From Hyaloperonospora brassicae (taxonomy: Eukaryota; Oomycota; Peronosporomycetes; Peronosporales; Peronosporaceae), in contig CANTFL010000094.1 of assembly GCA_947650285.1 (NCBI GenBank), forward strand, positions 1 to 64,000: 64,000 nucleotides of DNA. Direction: 5' to 3'. The notes below the pieces were generated by a model. It searched no databases. It saw nothing but the letters and a program-made list of their open reading frames with translations, and was not told the DNA's origin. Positions 10,744 through 19,513 of this stretch are shown one piece after another; position 1 is the stretch's first letter, and each line of letters starts with the position of its first letter. Both the position numbers and the translations under genes were made by a program.

Positions 10744-11738
10744 CGAAATTTGCTCCAGATACACAATCATTGTGTGTCTCTGCACCTGGTGATGACGTTT
10801 CGCTCATCACCTTGAAGTTGGAAGCGAAAAATGATTTGTCGCTTCGTGCCCTAGTAGACTGTGGGGCGTCGAACAACTTTGTTCGTCGCCAGTCACTAGA
10901 GGGTCGTGGGCTCAAGTTCGTTGAGCGCGACATTCCCCTCACAAGGATGACGGTGCGCCTTGCAACAGGCGCATCGATAACCGTTGAGAAACGTGTAGTA
11001 GGAATCCACTACACGTTAGAGGGCGAACAGTACGATGATGACTTCATCGTACTGGATCTGGATGACAAATTTGGTGTCATCCTGGGATTACCTTGGCTCA
11101 GAAAGTACGAGCCAAGGGTGAGCTGGCAGCATCTATCCGTGAAGATGCCTGCTGCTTGTTCATCAGATGGCCATCTGATGAACATCTTGGAGCGTCCACA
11201 AGCGTGTGGATGTTCTGCGAGTGAGTGCGATGGCCTCACTTGCGGTACGGTCGTTAGCACGACTGCACAAGATCACAGTGTAGTTGATCACTACACTGTG
11301 GAGCAAGCTCCCGGCGGCTGTACAGATGTACAGGCTGCGCCGAAGGTCCACCACTCGAATAAGTCGAGTGGACAGGGACATGGATGCATGCCTAGCGGGC
11401 AGCATCTTAGAAGAAAGAAGTCTGTTGCCCCCAAGGGGCAACATAAAAATCCTAGGTCGACTGGAGAGTCGACCGTAGAGGATCGGTGCCTGACTGTGGT
11501 TGCACAGCCACAGTCGGAAGACGTCGAGGGAATAAGTCCCCACGTACTTGAGGAAGGAATTCCTCAAGAGTTGCTTGCTGAGGGATTAGGCCCTCAGCAA
11601 CCTGTGGAAGCAAGTTCCCAGGAAGAAACCGAGACGTTGAACGTCTTGGTTAATGACGGATCAAGCGTAGGCGCTTATACGATTGATCTGATTGTGCCTC
11701 CGAAGTTGACTTCGGAGATAACTCAGTGCCAACGCTAG
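10740..11738 (+). CDS. pro: A1 aspartic protease domain and linker
   Basis: The retropepsin motif ALVDCGASNNFV (D-C-G-A in place of D-T/S-G) lies near residue 36, with the partner motif VILGLPWL near residue 115. A roughly 200-residue hydrophilic linker follows. The open frame actually continues upstream of the first start into the -1 frame of gag (EFANLLTKFAPD), which fits synthesis by frameshifting from gag. It ends at TAG 11736-11738. Pol continues in a different frame because a T present in copy H (CAGTTGCC) is missing here (CAGTGCC). Confidence 0.85.
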   Translation: MTKFAPDTQSLCVSAPGDDVSLITLKLEAKNDLSLRALVDCGASNNFVRRQSLEGRGLKFVERDIPLTRMTVRLATGASITVEKRVVGIHYTLEGEQYDDDFIVLDLDDKFGVILGLPWLRKYEPRVSWQHLSVKMPAACSSDGHLMNILERPQACGCSASECDGLTCGTVVSTTAQDHSVVDHYTVEQAPGGCTDVQAAPKVHHSNKSSGQGHGCMPSGQHLRRKKSVAPKGQHKNPRSTGESTVEDRCLTVVAQPQSEDVEGISPHVLEEGIPQELLAEGLGPQQPVEASSQEETETLNVLVNDGSSVGAYTIDLIVPPKLTSEITQCQR

Positions 11739-14320
11739 AACCGAAACGGTTCTTGCGTGATCTGCGTAGTGGCAAAGTCAAGCAGATCTGCATACTCGTC
11801 ACAGAGGATGAGTATGTGCCCGATATTCGGTCGGCAACAGTATTTGCTGAGAACGAACGGGTTCTCAGCAGCTCATCGATGGACGAAAGTGTCCTCGATG
11901 AGAAGACTCGGATTGAGCGATACACGTCTCAATCCTGGGAGTCACTTCAGGCAAATCCTTTGTATAAGGATTTGATCGAATTCAGAAATGTGTTCCCTGA
12001 ATCCGTACCTTGCGAGTTGCCTAAGGACAAAGGCACTCGACACGCGATCGAGCTCAAACCGGGCTCGAAGTACTGTGTCATGAAGCAGTGGCCACTGCCT
12101 CGTGAACAAGTAATAGCGATCGACAAGTTCTTTGCCGATCGCTTAGCAGCGGGTCATGTGAGGGAATCAACATCCCCTCACAGCTCTCCGACCTTCTGTG
12201 TGCGAAAGGCCACAGGAGGGTGGCGGATAGTGCACGCATTCAACAAATTGAATGCTTCAACGGTACCGGCTCAGACGCCGATACCGAAGAAGGACGTAAT
12301 CATAGATGGTATGTCAAAGAGTACCATCTTTTCGTCCATGGATCTGATGGATGGATTCTATCAGATCCTGATGCGTGAACGGGACGTCCCGTTCACGGCA
12401 GTGAGTACCCCCAGCGGGATGCTGTGGGAGTGGCTAGTGATGCCACAGGGGCTGAGTAATGCCCCTGCAACATTCAACAGATGTGTCACAAATCTGTTGA
12501 GACCGGTGCGATACTTCGCACCGAGTTACTTCGACGATGTGTACGTCCATAGCCGGGCTATGGGCGGAAAGACGGACGTTGAAGTTCAAAGAACTCACGT
12601 TCGTCAGGTTCTTCAACTTATGCGCAAGTATAAGTTGTACGCCAACCTCAAGAAGTGTATATTCGCGGCTAGCGAAATACCACTTCTTGGGTGCATCGTG
12701 GGTAAACACGGCGTACGCCCTGATCCCGAAAAGATCAAGGCGATCACCGACTGGCCAGTGCCAGTCGATGCCAAGGGACTAAGGAAGTTCCTTGGTCTTG
12801 CGGCGTACTTGCACAAGTACTCGCGCAACTACGCCGAGATGACTGTTCATCTTTCTTGTCTGCTCAAGAAAAATGTCAAGTGGTCATGGAACGCTGAGTG
12901 CCAGCGTTCCTTTGAAGGTATCAAGCAAAGCTTGATGCAATCGCCGATCTTGGCGATTGCAGATCAGGACAGACCATTTCATGTGGTCTGTGACGCCAGC
13001 GATTTCGCAATCGGCTGTGCGTTAATGCAGTTCGATGCAGATGGCGCGGAGCGCGTCATCTGTTATCAGTCGCGTCAGCTGCAAGCAGCTGAGCGTAATT
13101 ACCCAGTGCATGACAAGGAAATCCTTGCCATGAAATACGCACTGGCTAAGTTTCGCGTCTATCTCTTGGGAGATAGACCGTTTGTTGTCTACACGGACCA
13201 TGCGTCATTACGCACGGCCGTAAACAGCCCACACCTCTCGCAAAGAATGGCGAGGTGGCTGTCTTTCTTCGCGGAGTATAACTTCTTCGCGGAGTATAAC
13301 TTTTCCGTGGAGTATAAACCGGGACGACTCAATGTCGTCGCGGATGCTCTTTCGCGCCGGCCCGATTTCGAGCCGGACGCACAATCCAACAGTGAGGATA
13401 AGCCTACTGTTGCGACACTGTCAGTCAGTGTCCCGTCGTCAAGTTTACTTGACGACGTACGAAAGGCATACGCAGAAGATAAGGATCTTCTGAGATTAAT
13501 GGATCATCTGGTGAATCCATCCAGTAAATCCATGAGGGATTTACCGGCTTTGTACCGATCCTCATCGGATCGGTATAGTACACGCAACGGATTGATGTAC
13601 TATACAGCTGTTGCCGACGACACGCCTCGTGTCGTCGTACCCGCTCATCATGATTTGCGTTTGCGCATCATGTATGAGTGTCACGATGCCCCAACAAGCG
13701 GCCATCGTGGAAGGGAAAAGAATTACCTCACGGTAAGTCGCGACTTTTACTGGCCCCGCCAGTATCAGTTTGTTCGCAAGTACATACGTGCTTGCGAGGT
13801 TTGTCAACGGGTGAAGCCTAGTCCTTCATCCCGTGCGACATTGCAGCCTCTGCCTGTTCCGACAGAGTGCTGGCAGTCCGTTTCAATGGACTTCGTCTTC
13901 GGGTTTCCCAAAGACGCTCACAAGAATAATGGTATTCTTGTGTTTGTTGACCGATTCAGCAAGATGGTCCATCTTGCTGCTGTCCCTGAGTCAATCAAGG
14001 CTCAAGGTTGTGCTCGTGTCTTTCTAGACACGGTCTTTAGACTCCACGGGTTACCCCGTGAACTCGTATCCGACCGTGACTCTCGGTTCACGGCGGAATT
14101 TTGGCAAACCGTGTTCCGTACTCTCGGAACACGATTGAAGATGTCCACTTCTGACCATCCAGAAACAGATGGTCAGACGGAACGTGCGAACCGTGTCCTC
14201 GAAGAGATCCTTCGAGGATATGTCCACTCGTTTCGAGTTGGAGCGAATTCCTACCCATGGTGGAATTCGCCATCAATAATTCGGTGCATGCTTCAACACA
14301 GCACACACCGTTTTACGTGA
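11726..14320 (+). CDS. pol: A1 pol: reverse transcriptase, RNase H, integrase core
   Basis: 864 codons. RT: WRIVHAFNKLN, PQGLSNAPATF and the catalytic YFDD (about residue 268). RNase H: VCDASDFAIG, DKEILAMKYAL and YTDHASL, ending in DALSRRPDF (about residue 540). Integrase: the HHCC finger with GHRG and CEVCQRVK, then the catalytic D of MDFVFG, D of SDRDSRF and E in TDGQTERANRVLEE. Near residue 525 FFAEYN is duplicated in tandem. The frame is lost just before 14257: the expected [12 protein letters not shown] runs on in another frame, the same break as in A3. SDRDS replaces the usual SDRDP. Confidence 0.9.
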   Translation: MPTLEPKRFLRDLRSGKVKQICILVTEDEYVPDIRSATVFAENERVLSSSSMDESVLDEKTRIERYTSQSWESLQANPLYKDLIEFRNVFPESVPCELPKDKGTRHAIELKPGSKYCVMKQWPLPREQVIAIDKFFADRLAAGHVRESTSPHSSPTFCVRKATGGWRIVHAFNKLNASTVPAQTPIPKKDVIIDGMSKSTIFSSMDLMDGFYQILMRERDVPFTAVSTPSGMLWEWLVMPQGLSNAPATFNRCVTNLLRPVRYFAPSYFDDVYVHSRAMGGKTDVEVQRTHVRQVLQLMRKYKLYANLKKCIFAASEIPLLGCIVGKHGVRPDPEKIKAITDWPVPVDAKGLRKFLGLAAYLHKYSRNYAEMTVHLSCLLKKNVKWSWNAECQRSFEGIKQSLMQSPILAIADQDRPFHVVCDASDFAIGCALMQFDADGAERVICYQSRQLQAAERNYPVHDKEILAMKYALAKFRVYLLGDRPFVVYTDHASLRTAVNSPHLSQRMARWLSFFAEYNFFAEYNFSVEYKPGRLNVVADALSRRPDFEPDAQSNSEDKPTVATLSVSVPSSSLLDDVRKAYAEDKDLLRLMDHLVNPSSKSMRDLPALYRSSSDRYSTRNGLMYYTAVADDTPRVVVPAHHDLRLRIMYECHDAPTSGHRGREKNYLTVSRDFYWPRQYQFVRKYIRACEVCQRVKPSPSSRATLQPLPVPTECWQSVSMDFVFGFPKDAHKNNGILVFVDRFSKMVHLAAVPESIKAQGCARVFLDTVFRLHGLPRELVSDRDSRFTAEFWQTVFRTLGTRLKMSTSDHPETDGQTERANRVLEEILRGYVHSFRVGANSYPWWNSPSIIRCMLQHSTHRFT

Positions 14321-15599
14321 ATGGCCTACGCCATCCACGAGTGCCCACCCTTCTAGAGTGTGACTCTTGGATAAGGGGGGAGGGACTCGCTCGAGCAAAA
14401 ACCGTTTTGGCTCTTGCTCATCACGTGTCGACGCAAACGTCGTCACGTATGATGCCGATGTCGATCAAGTCGACATCGATGAAGAAGATCATCTCAATAA
14501 TAGCGACGACGCTATTATTGATTCGGATGATGATGACGATGCTGGTATATCCAGCATCGCCAACGATTATGTCAGCGAGGAAGAAGACAACCTCGCTGAA
14601 GAAGAGAGCAATCTCTTAGCAGTGCGCACGAAGCGCACTGCCAGACAAAACAACGAGTCAGCAGAGAACTTCCTGCTGACTCGAGAAGCGGTAGTCCGTT
14701 TCGTTCAGGACTCCATCGCAAATGCGGTGGACCGTCAGAAACGGAACGCAGACAAGAATGGAAGAGCAAATGTTCTTTCATTTAAGGTTAACGACCTAGT
14801 ACTACTGTCTACGGTAAACTTACCTGGACATGCAGTCACTAGTGTCGGCAGTAGTAAACTACTGCCGAAATACGTTGGGCCATTTCGAGTGTTGCACCGC
14901 AAGGGCAATGCATACACACTTGAATTGCCACGTAGGATGCGCACGCATCCTACGTTTTACGTGGGGAGGCTTAGGTCGTACTGTCAGTACGAGCCTTCTT
15001 CCTCCGATGAAGATAGCCCCCACGTTCAAGAACATCCATCAAGTTCTTGCGTTCGCGCTCCAGACGATCCGTCTGGTCGCGCAGATATGATACCTCGGTA
15101 CTCAACCGAGATATCTCCCCGCGAGCTGTCGCCAGCTCGCCGAATAGGGAGCGGACATCCCGCTCGACCTGAAGCTGCGCTGTGGCATAATCGGCGCGAT
15201 CCCTCGCCCGATCAGCCTCGTGACCCTTGCGGTTCTTCCGCACGGTATCGGTCAAAGCGTAGCGCCGATCGCGATCGTGCTTCAAGTCATCGCGCAATTC
15301 ATCGATTGCGCGATCCATCTCGTAAGGGTCGAGATGGTGAACCGAATCATCTGGAGGAGGTCTTTCCTCCTCCACCACATCCTTTGGTGGATGCGCACGG
15401 TGATCAACGCTTTCTAGTGGAGCGTATCTTGAATCACCGTGACGATTCAGGATCAAGGACGAGCTACCTCGTCCAGTGGAGGGGGTATCCACCCTCTTGG
15501 AACAGCTGGGAGCCCCGCTCTCAGCTGTTGATGGATGTTGAAGGTCTCGTCCGCCAGTATGACGAGACCCATCCGATGAGTCCTGTGGCCCATCGGTAA
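14257..15599 (+). pseudogene. A1 integrase C-terminus, acidic insert, GPY/F module and chromodomain
   Basis: Frame 14257-14619 starts with [14 protein letters not shown] and [12 protein letters not shown], the end of the integrase core. A run of six G near 14375 (seven in A3) shifts the remainder into 14367-15599. That frame holds an Asp/Glu-rich stretch, the GPY/F module ([21 protein letters not shown] without the last residue in some copies), a Pro/Arg/Ser linker, and a C-terminal chromodomain ([28 protein letters not shown]). Chromodomains steer chromovirus integrase to chromatin. The linker and chromodomain overlap an antisense ORF. Confidence 0.8.
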
Positions 15600-15996
15600 A
15601 CACGCGCCCTAGGCGCTTGTAGACGGATTGCAAGTTTGCAATCGCGTCACGCATCTCAGCCGAGATGTGTGCCCTTCCCCAGGGCGAATTTAGGGAGTAC
15701 ACATCCCTATGTGCACGCTGCGAGTTGTCAACACAACTCGCACAAGGGTCTCCCCATGTGAGGCAAGGAATGCCTGCCTCACTCGATAAACAATGCAACC
15801 GGTACCTAGCACCGGTTGGCGTTCGCCGTTCGAACCTGAGACGTGTCGCCTCAAGTTTCTTGAGCCACCCTTCTCGTCCAAAATTCTTTACGTTTTGGAC
15901 GAATGCGTTCCACGCAGCCAAAAGCGATGTTTTGTCACGATTTTGGTTGCTGTTGTACCATCGATGTCTAAAAAGACATCGAGATAAAATCCTCAT
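14971..15996 (-). CDS. A1 antisense ORF, C-terminal part with coiled coil
   Basis: 341 codons opposite the linker and chromodomain, overlapping the sense frame for about 629 bases. Residues about 55-110 include a Cys-rich patch ([14 protein letters not shown]). The last 100 residues form a clear heptad pattern ([20 protein letters not shown]), so a coiled coil is likely. It is conserved in A3 (33836-34786). Function unknown. It may be a regulator or a structural protein of the element. It appears to continue 15968-16579, with one frameshift: four A here against five in A3 near 15990. Confidence 0.5.
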   Translation of the reverse strand: MRILSRCLFRHRWYNSNQNRDKTSLLAAWNAFVQNVKNFGREGWLKKLEATRLRFERRTPTGARYRLHCLSSEAGIPCLTWGDPCASCVDNSQRAHRDVYSLNSPWGRAHISAEMRDAIANLQSVYKRLGRVFTDGPQDSSDGSRHTGGRDLQHPSTAESGAPSCSKRVDTPSTGRGSSSLILNRHGDSRYAPLESVDHRAHPPKDVVEEERPPPDDSVHHLDPYEMDRAIDELRDDLKHDRDRRYALTDTVRKNRKGHEADRARDRADYATAQLQVERDVRSLFGELATARGEISRLSTEVSYLRDQTDRLERERKNLMDVLERGGYLHRRKKARTDSTT

Positions 15997-16579
15997 GAGC
16001 GCGAAAGTTTCTCGCGCTGGAACTCAAGCCGTGAAGCTCAGTTGCATCGAATAAAGGTATTCGATGGTGTTGGCTTGTCTCGTGAGACAAGCCATTGATG
16101 ATCCGTTCAGGCAAACGCCACGGCTTCGATCCATCACGCTTCACAGTGGTACCCTTGTCGGTACCACGGCTCCCAGATTGACGACGGCTCGCGCCATCGT
16201 CATCACTCTCGTGCGAAGAAGCACGAGTCGGCGGTGGTAAGGAGTAATACTCCTCACCACTCTGATCATCGTCATCATCACTGCCTAACACACTGTGATG
16301 CGAATCACGAGTCCGTTCGTTCGGCAGTGGTCTTGGCGAATACTGAGGCGTCGCCGGTGAGCGAGACGCCTCTGGAGCATTGCCCGAGTCAGACACGTTT
16401 GACTCGCCAGAGTAGATGACCTCTACATCAGGGTCATCGTGCGCACGCGGTGTGATACCGCGTGCACCTGCAGCACCTGTTGCTGCAGGCGAAGAAGGGG
16501 CGGCAGACGACGAATCGTCTGGCGCAGAGGCTGGCACAGCACCTGGCTGTGTGGGTCTTGAGTCACCTCGCATAGACAT
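15968..16579 (-). CDS. A1 antisense ORF, N-terminal disordered part
   Basis: 203 codons with ATG at 16577-16579, about 130 bases inside the 3' LTR. The protein is rich in Ala/Ser/Pro and acidic residues (SDDDDDQSGEEYYSLPPP) and becomes more basic near the end (KPWRLPERIINGL). It faces no sense coding sequence because pol ends at 15599. The A3 copy (34753-35445) is co-linear with few changes. It probably forms one gene with 14971-15996. Confidence 0.5.
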   Translation of the reverse strand: MSMRGDSRPTQPGAVPASAPDDSSSAAPSSPAATGAAGARGITPRAHDDPDVEVIYSGESNVSDSGNAPEASRSPATPQYSPRPLPNERTRDSHHSVLGSDDDDDQSGEEYYSLPPPTRASSHESDDDGASRRQSGSRGTDKGTTVKRDGSKPWRLPERIINGLSHETSQHHRIPLFDATELHGLSSSARNFRAHEDFISMSF

Positions 16580-16698
16580 GTTAACTGTGCGAGGTCAAGC
16601 GGAAAGTGAATGGAACGGACCCAACAAGTGCTCCCTGTCCCAATGGTGGCCAACGGGTGACCTCCATATTTTCGATAGTCACACGGTAACTATCAGTT

Positions 16699-16712
16699 AA
16701 GGGGGGGGGTGA
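16699..16712 (+). other. Polypurine tract of A1
   Basis: AAGGGGGGGGGGTGA-like purine run immediately before the 3' LTR, in the position where plus-strand DNA synthesis is primed. Confidence 0.75.
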
Positions 16713-17103
16713 TGTAACGGGGCAGCCCGTTACATGAAATTGTCACTTTAAGGAAAGTGACAATAAAGAATATAAAGATGGATATTCTTTAAACAATATC
16801 ACCAAAGTGGTGATATTGAAGGGTCGATCAAAGGGTCTGTTCATTGGTTGATATCGTGATGATATCAACCCACCAATCGCCGCAAGACGCGCGCAATGAG
16901 TGGTGACGAGACGTCACCATACATGCAGTTATATTAGTATAATTGAATTAAGTCAAACGAAGAGACAGTAGTTAAAAGACTTAATTATATTAATATAACA
17001 GTTCTACTTTTACCCTACCTACGCTTCCTCGCTTGCCACGTGTACGTCCGTCGGGGCACCCAAATCCCTTGCGTTAAGTTACGCAAGGGTGTGCCCCGTT
17101 ACA
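16713..17103 (+). repeat. 3' LTR of A1
   Basis: 391 bp, nearly identical to 9101-9492. It contains a perfect 10-bp stem, TTGTCACTTT at 16740-16749 with AAAGTGACAA at 16754-16763. Confidence 0.9.
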
Positions 17104-17170
17104 CAATCCACTTGGGCCGTAATATCTTGAACACTGGGTCTGTCTTGAGCAGTGTCTTGAAGTGGCTATG

Positions 17171-17947
17171 TTAGCGCTGCCATTTCGCACGATCCCATAT
17201 TTGAGTTACCGACTCGATCTTCGACACCGCGATCTGGGCCATCTCACGATCATATTCTTCTTTGACTACGATCTTCGATCCGATTGGTTTTCCGATTCGG
17301 TGATCTTCGCCATTCGATCCCAGCACTTTCTTCTTCTTTCGTGCTGATCCGGCGGGTTTCTTGGCCGTCTTCCTCGTGTTAGTGTCTGGTGACCTGCTGA
17401 CGAGGGTATTCGATCCCGGCACTTTCTTCTTCTTTTGTGCCGATCCGGCGGGGTTCTTGGCCGTCTTTCCCGTGTTAGTGTTTGGTGAACTGCTGACGAG
17501 GGTATTCAATCCCGGCACTTTCTTCTTCTTTCGTGCCGATCCGGCCAACGTCTTCCTCGTGTTAATGTCGGGTGACCTGCTGACGAGGGTATTGAGTTTG
17601 GCTTTCGCCGTTTTGGTTTTCACCATTGGATTTTCATCCAGCAGATCGCTCTTTGTAGAGCGATCTGCGGTGGACCCCGAAAGGGCTCTAGGAGGTATTT
17701 GAGGTTTATCTTCCAAATCGACCTCTCGATCTTCCTCTTCCATTTTCATTTCATCAGAGCCCCTCCCAAAACTCTGATGATATGGGGATCTTGTGCTTCT
17801 GCGTGTCTGCGTCGATCCCTCTGTCGCTGACACTTCAATCTCAGGTTCTTGCTTGATCTTGACATCCTCGCCAGTGGACTCACAATAAAAATTTAGAGGC
17901 CTCAGAAGATCCGGGCACGCGCACCATTGTGGTGAAGTCGATATCAC
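17171..17947 (-). CDS. 5' ORF of element D with Lys-rich repeats
   Basis: 258 codons at the 5' end of D. Three near-identical repeats of about 32 residues (each with NTLVSRSPDTNTRKT and SARKKKKVPG or close variants) suggest a basic nucleic-acid-binding region. The open frame begins inside the LTR, so the true start is probably an internal Met (MKMEEEDREVDLEDK). No family is recognised. A1 separates it from the rest of D. Confidence 0.45.
   Translation of the reverse strand: MISTSPQWCACPDLLRPLNFYCESTGEDVKIKQEPEIEVSATEGSTQTRRSTRSPYHQSFGRGSDEMKMEEEDREVDLEDKPQIPPRALSGSTADRSTKSDLLDENPMVKTKTAKAKLNTLVSRSPDINTRKTLAGSARKKKKVPGLNTLVSSSPNTNTGKTAKNPAGSAQKKKKVPGSNTLVSRSPDTNTRKTAKKPAGSARKKKKVLGSNGEDHRIGKPIGSKIVVKEEYDREMAQIAVSKIESVTQIWDRAKWQR
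17909..17926 (-). promoter_or_regulatory. Primer-binding site of element D
   Basis: Read on the minus strand, TGGTGCGCGTGCCCGGAT follows the LTR after one base. Its complement ends in GGGCACGCGCACCA, which looks like a tRNA acceptor stem with CCA. I cannot name the tRNA. Confidence 0.6.
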
Positions 17948-18584
17948 AAAATTACTTCAGTGAATGTCGATCTTCCAATTTCCCAGACTTACCGACTCAC
18001 GGAGGGGGTACTCCGATCCGTGCCTTGTTGTATAGCCTTGTGCTCACCTTGTGTACCCGTCGGTTGGGCTGGCTTGAGCTCTTCGTAATGGCCTTGGGGG
18101 ATGTAGATCTCGCTGAGAGGTTGGGTTGAGAGTTCGCTTCCGGTGCGGAAATCTTCACACCACGAACAGGGGTTCTGCGATCTTAATCTTGAGTCGCGGT
18201 GGTCTCTATTTGGAGATGTCGCGATCTCGATCTTGAATCACACCGATCTCGATTCGTCTTCGGGATCGGGGTCTTTGCTGTGCGGAAATCTTCACTCAGC
18301 AAATAGTAGTCTTGCGTCGATCTTGCGTTGGGATCGGTCCGATCTGGTCTTGGGATCGGCCGATCTTGCCGGAAGTGCGCAATGTGGGCGGATCGGTTGC
18401 TTGTTTCGCCAAAATGAAACGTGCCGATATGCCTTGTAGATCGCTTCAGTCTTGCTCGGTCTTGTCTTCAACGCCTTGTCCAATTCTTCTGACCACTTGA
18501 GCCGCCTCGCGATCTTGTAACCAAAATCCTTCTCCTTTACCGTTGTTTGCTGCTACCCTAGCAGTTTGAGTTGAGTTGAGTTAC
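17928..18584 (-). repeat. 5' LTR of element D (truncated)
   Basis: Collinear with 2253-2910. It breaks off at GTTAC near 18584, where it meets an inverted full-length copy of the same LTR. Confidence 0.7.
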
Positions 18585-19372
18585 GGTTTTTACATATAAA
18601 GCACGTCGCAGACTTCTCTTCCGGGCAGGATATTTGGCCTTCGTCGATCAAGAGACGTCGCACGCGCCGTGTTTCGTGTACTCACCTTGGATTGTTTGGC
18701 CAAGGTGGGGTTAAGGTAACTTAACTCAACTCAAACTGCTAGGGTAGCAGCAAACAACGGTAAAGGAGAAGGATTTTGGTTACAAGATCGCGAGGCGGCT
18801 CAAGTGGTCAGAAGAATTGGACAAGGCGTTGAAGACAAGACCGAGCAAGACTGAAGCGATCTACAAGGCATATCGGCACGTTTCATTTTGGCGAAACAAG
18901 CAACCGATCCGCCCACATTGCGCACTTCCGGCAAGATCGGCCGATCCCAAGACCAGATCGGACCGATCCCAACGCAAGATCGACGCAAGACTACTATTTG
19001 CTGAGTGAAGATTTCCGCACAGCAAAGACCCCGATCCCGAAGACGAATCGAGATCGGTGTGATTCAAGATCGAGATCGCGACATCTCCAAATAGAGACCA
19101 CCGCGACTCAAGATCAAGATCGCAGAACCCCTGTTCGTGGTGTGAAGATTATTGCACCGGAAGCGAACTCTCAACCCAACCTCTCAGCGAGATCTACATC
19201 CCCCAAGGCCATTACGAAGAGCTCAAGCCAGCCCAACCGACGGGTACACAAGGTGAGCACAAGGCAATACAACAAGGCACGGATCGGAGTACCCCGTCCG
19301 TGAGTCGGTAAGTCTGGGAAATTGGAAGATCGACATTCACTGAAGTAATTTTGTGAGATCGACATCACCACA
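18583..19372 (+). repeat. Inverted LTR copy of element D
   Basis: The reverse complement of 2253-3044 over about 790 bp. Together with 17928-18584 it forms a near-perfect inverted repeat with arms of about 650 bp and a spacer of about 140 bp. Small frames within it (18817-19008, 18998-19303) are shared with the other copies and are not clear genes. Confidence 0.75.
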
Positions 19373-19513
19373 GAGGGGTGTGCACAAAGCAAAGAATATC
19401 TTAATGGTATTTTGTATTAATAAGTGTGCAGTACCTAGTTAAGGAGGTTACGGTACTTTAAGAGGGGCCTATATTTCAGGTGGGTGTGTACGCATCAAAG
19501 AGTGGTTGTGTAC
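19373..19513 (-). repeat. Right terminal inverted repeat of element E, distal part
   Basis: The reverse complement of 713-853. It resumes the E arm after the D insertion. Confidence 0.7.

Larger units (their letters stand above)
9101..17103 (+). mobile_element. A1: near-full-length Ty3/Gypsy chromodomain retrotransposon
   Basis: An 8.0-kb element on the plus strand with LTRs 9101-9492 and 16713-17103 that differ at only a handful of positions, so insertion was recent. Order: PBS, gag, protease, RT-RNase H-integrase, chromodomain, antisense ORFs, G-rich polypurine tract. The flanking 5-mers are CGATC and CAATC, a duplication with one mismatch. It lies inside the gag region of element D. gag and pol each carry frameshifts, so it is not autonomous as read. 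Confidence 0.9.
2253..19372 (-). mobile_element. Element D: defective Gypsy-like element with a compound right end, containing nested element A1
   Basis: D is bounded by a 4-bp duplication GAGG (2249-2252 and 19373-19376), and the empty site can be rebuilt from the E arm. LTRs of one family lie at 2253-3044 and 17928-18584 in the same orientation, and a third, 18583-19372, is inverted. A primer-binding site adjoins the 17928 LTR, so genes run on the minus strand. The interior holds gag-like ORFs and an integrase C-terminal tail. Reverse transcriptase, RNase H and the integrase core are missing, so D is non-autonomous. A1 (9101-17103) sits inside the gag-like region. Confidence 0.7.
713..19513. 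mobile_element. Element E: DNA-transposon-like element with about 255-bp terminal inverted repeats, interrupted by element D
   Basis: The left arm 713-966 is repeated in inverted orientation, at roughly 90 percent identity by eye, by 2136-2252 joined to 19373-19513. Between the two right-arm pieces lies the D insertion. Without D, the element is about 1.7 kb with about 1.17 kb between the arms. Long terminal inverted repeats are typical of Mutator-like elements, but no transposase can be recognised inside and no target duplication is obvious, so the superfamily is a guess. Confidence 0.65.

Noticed and set aside
10391..10942. 183-codon antisense ORF opposite gag-pro in A1, also at 24112-24663 and 29255-29806
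   Set aside because: It is conserved only because the copies are nearly identical at the DNA level. The dense palindromes make the antisense strand read similarly to the sense strand, which keeps frames open. No domain, and it sits under the frameshift signal.
11163..11567. 134-codon antisense ORF in the protease linker (also 30027-30431)
   Set aside because: Same explanation as the gag antisense frame; composition is Arg/Ser-rich and featureless.
18817..19303. Small genes in the D-family LTR (63- and 101-codon frames)
   Set aside because: Present in all LTR copies as part of the repeat, with no start context or domain, and lost in the diverged copies at 41080 and 52970.
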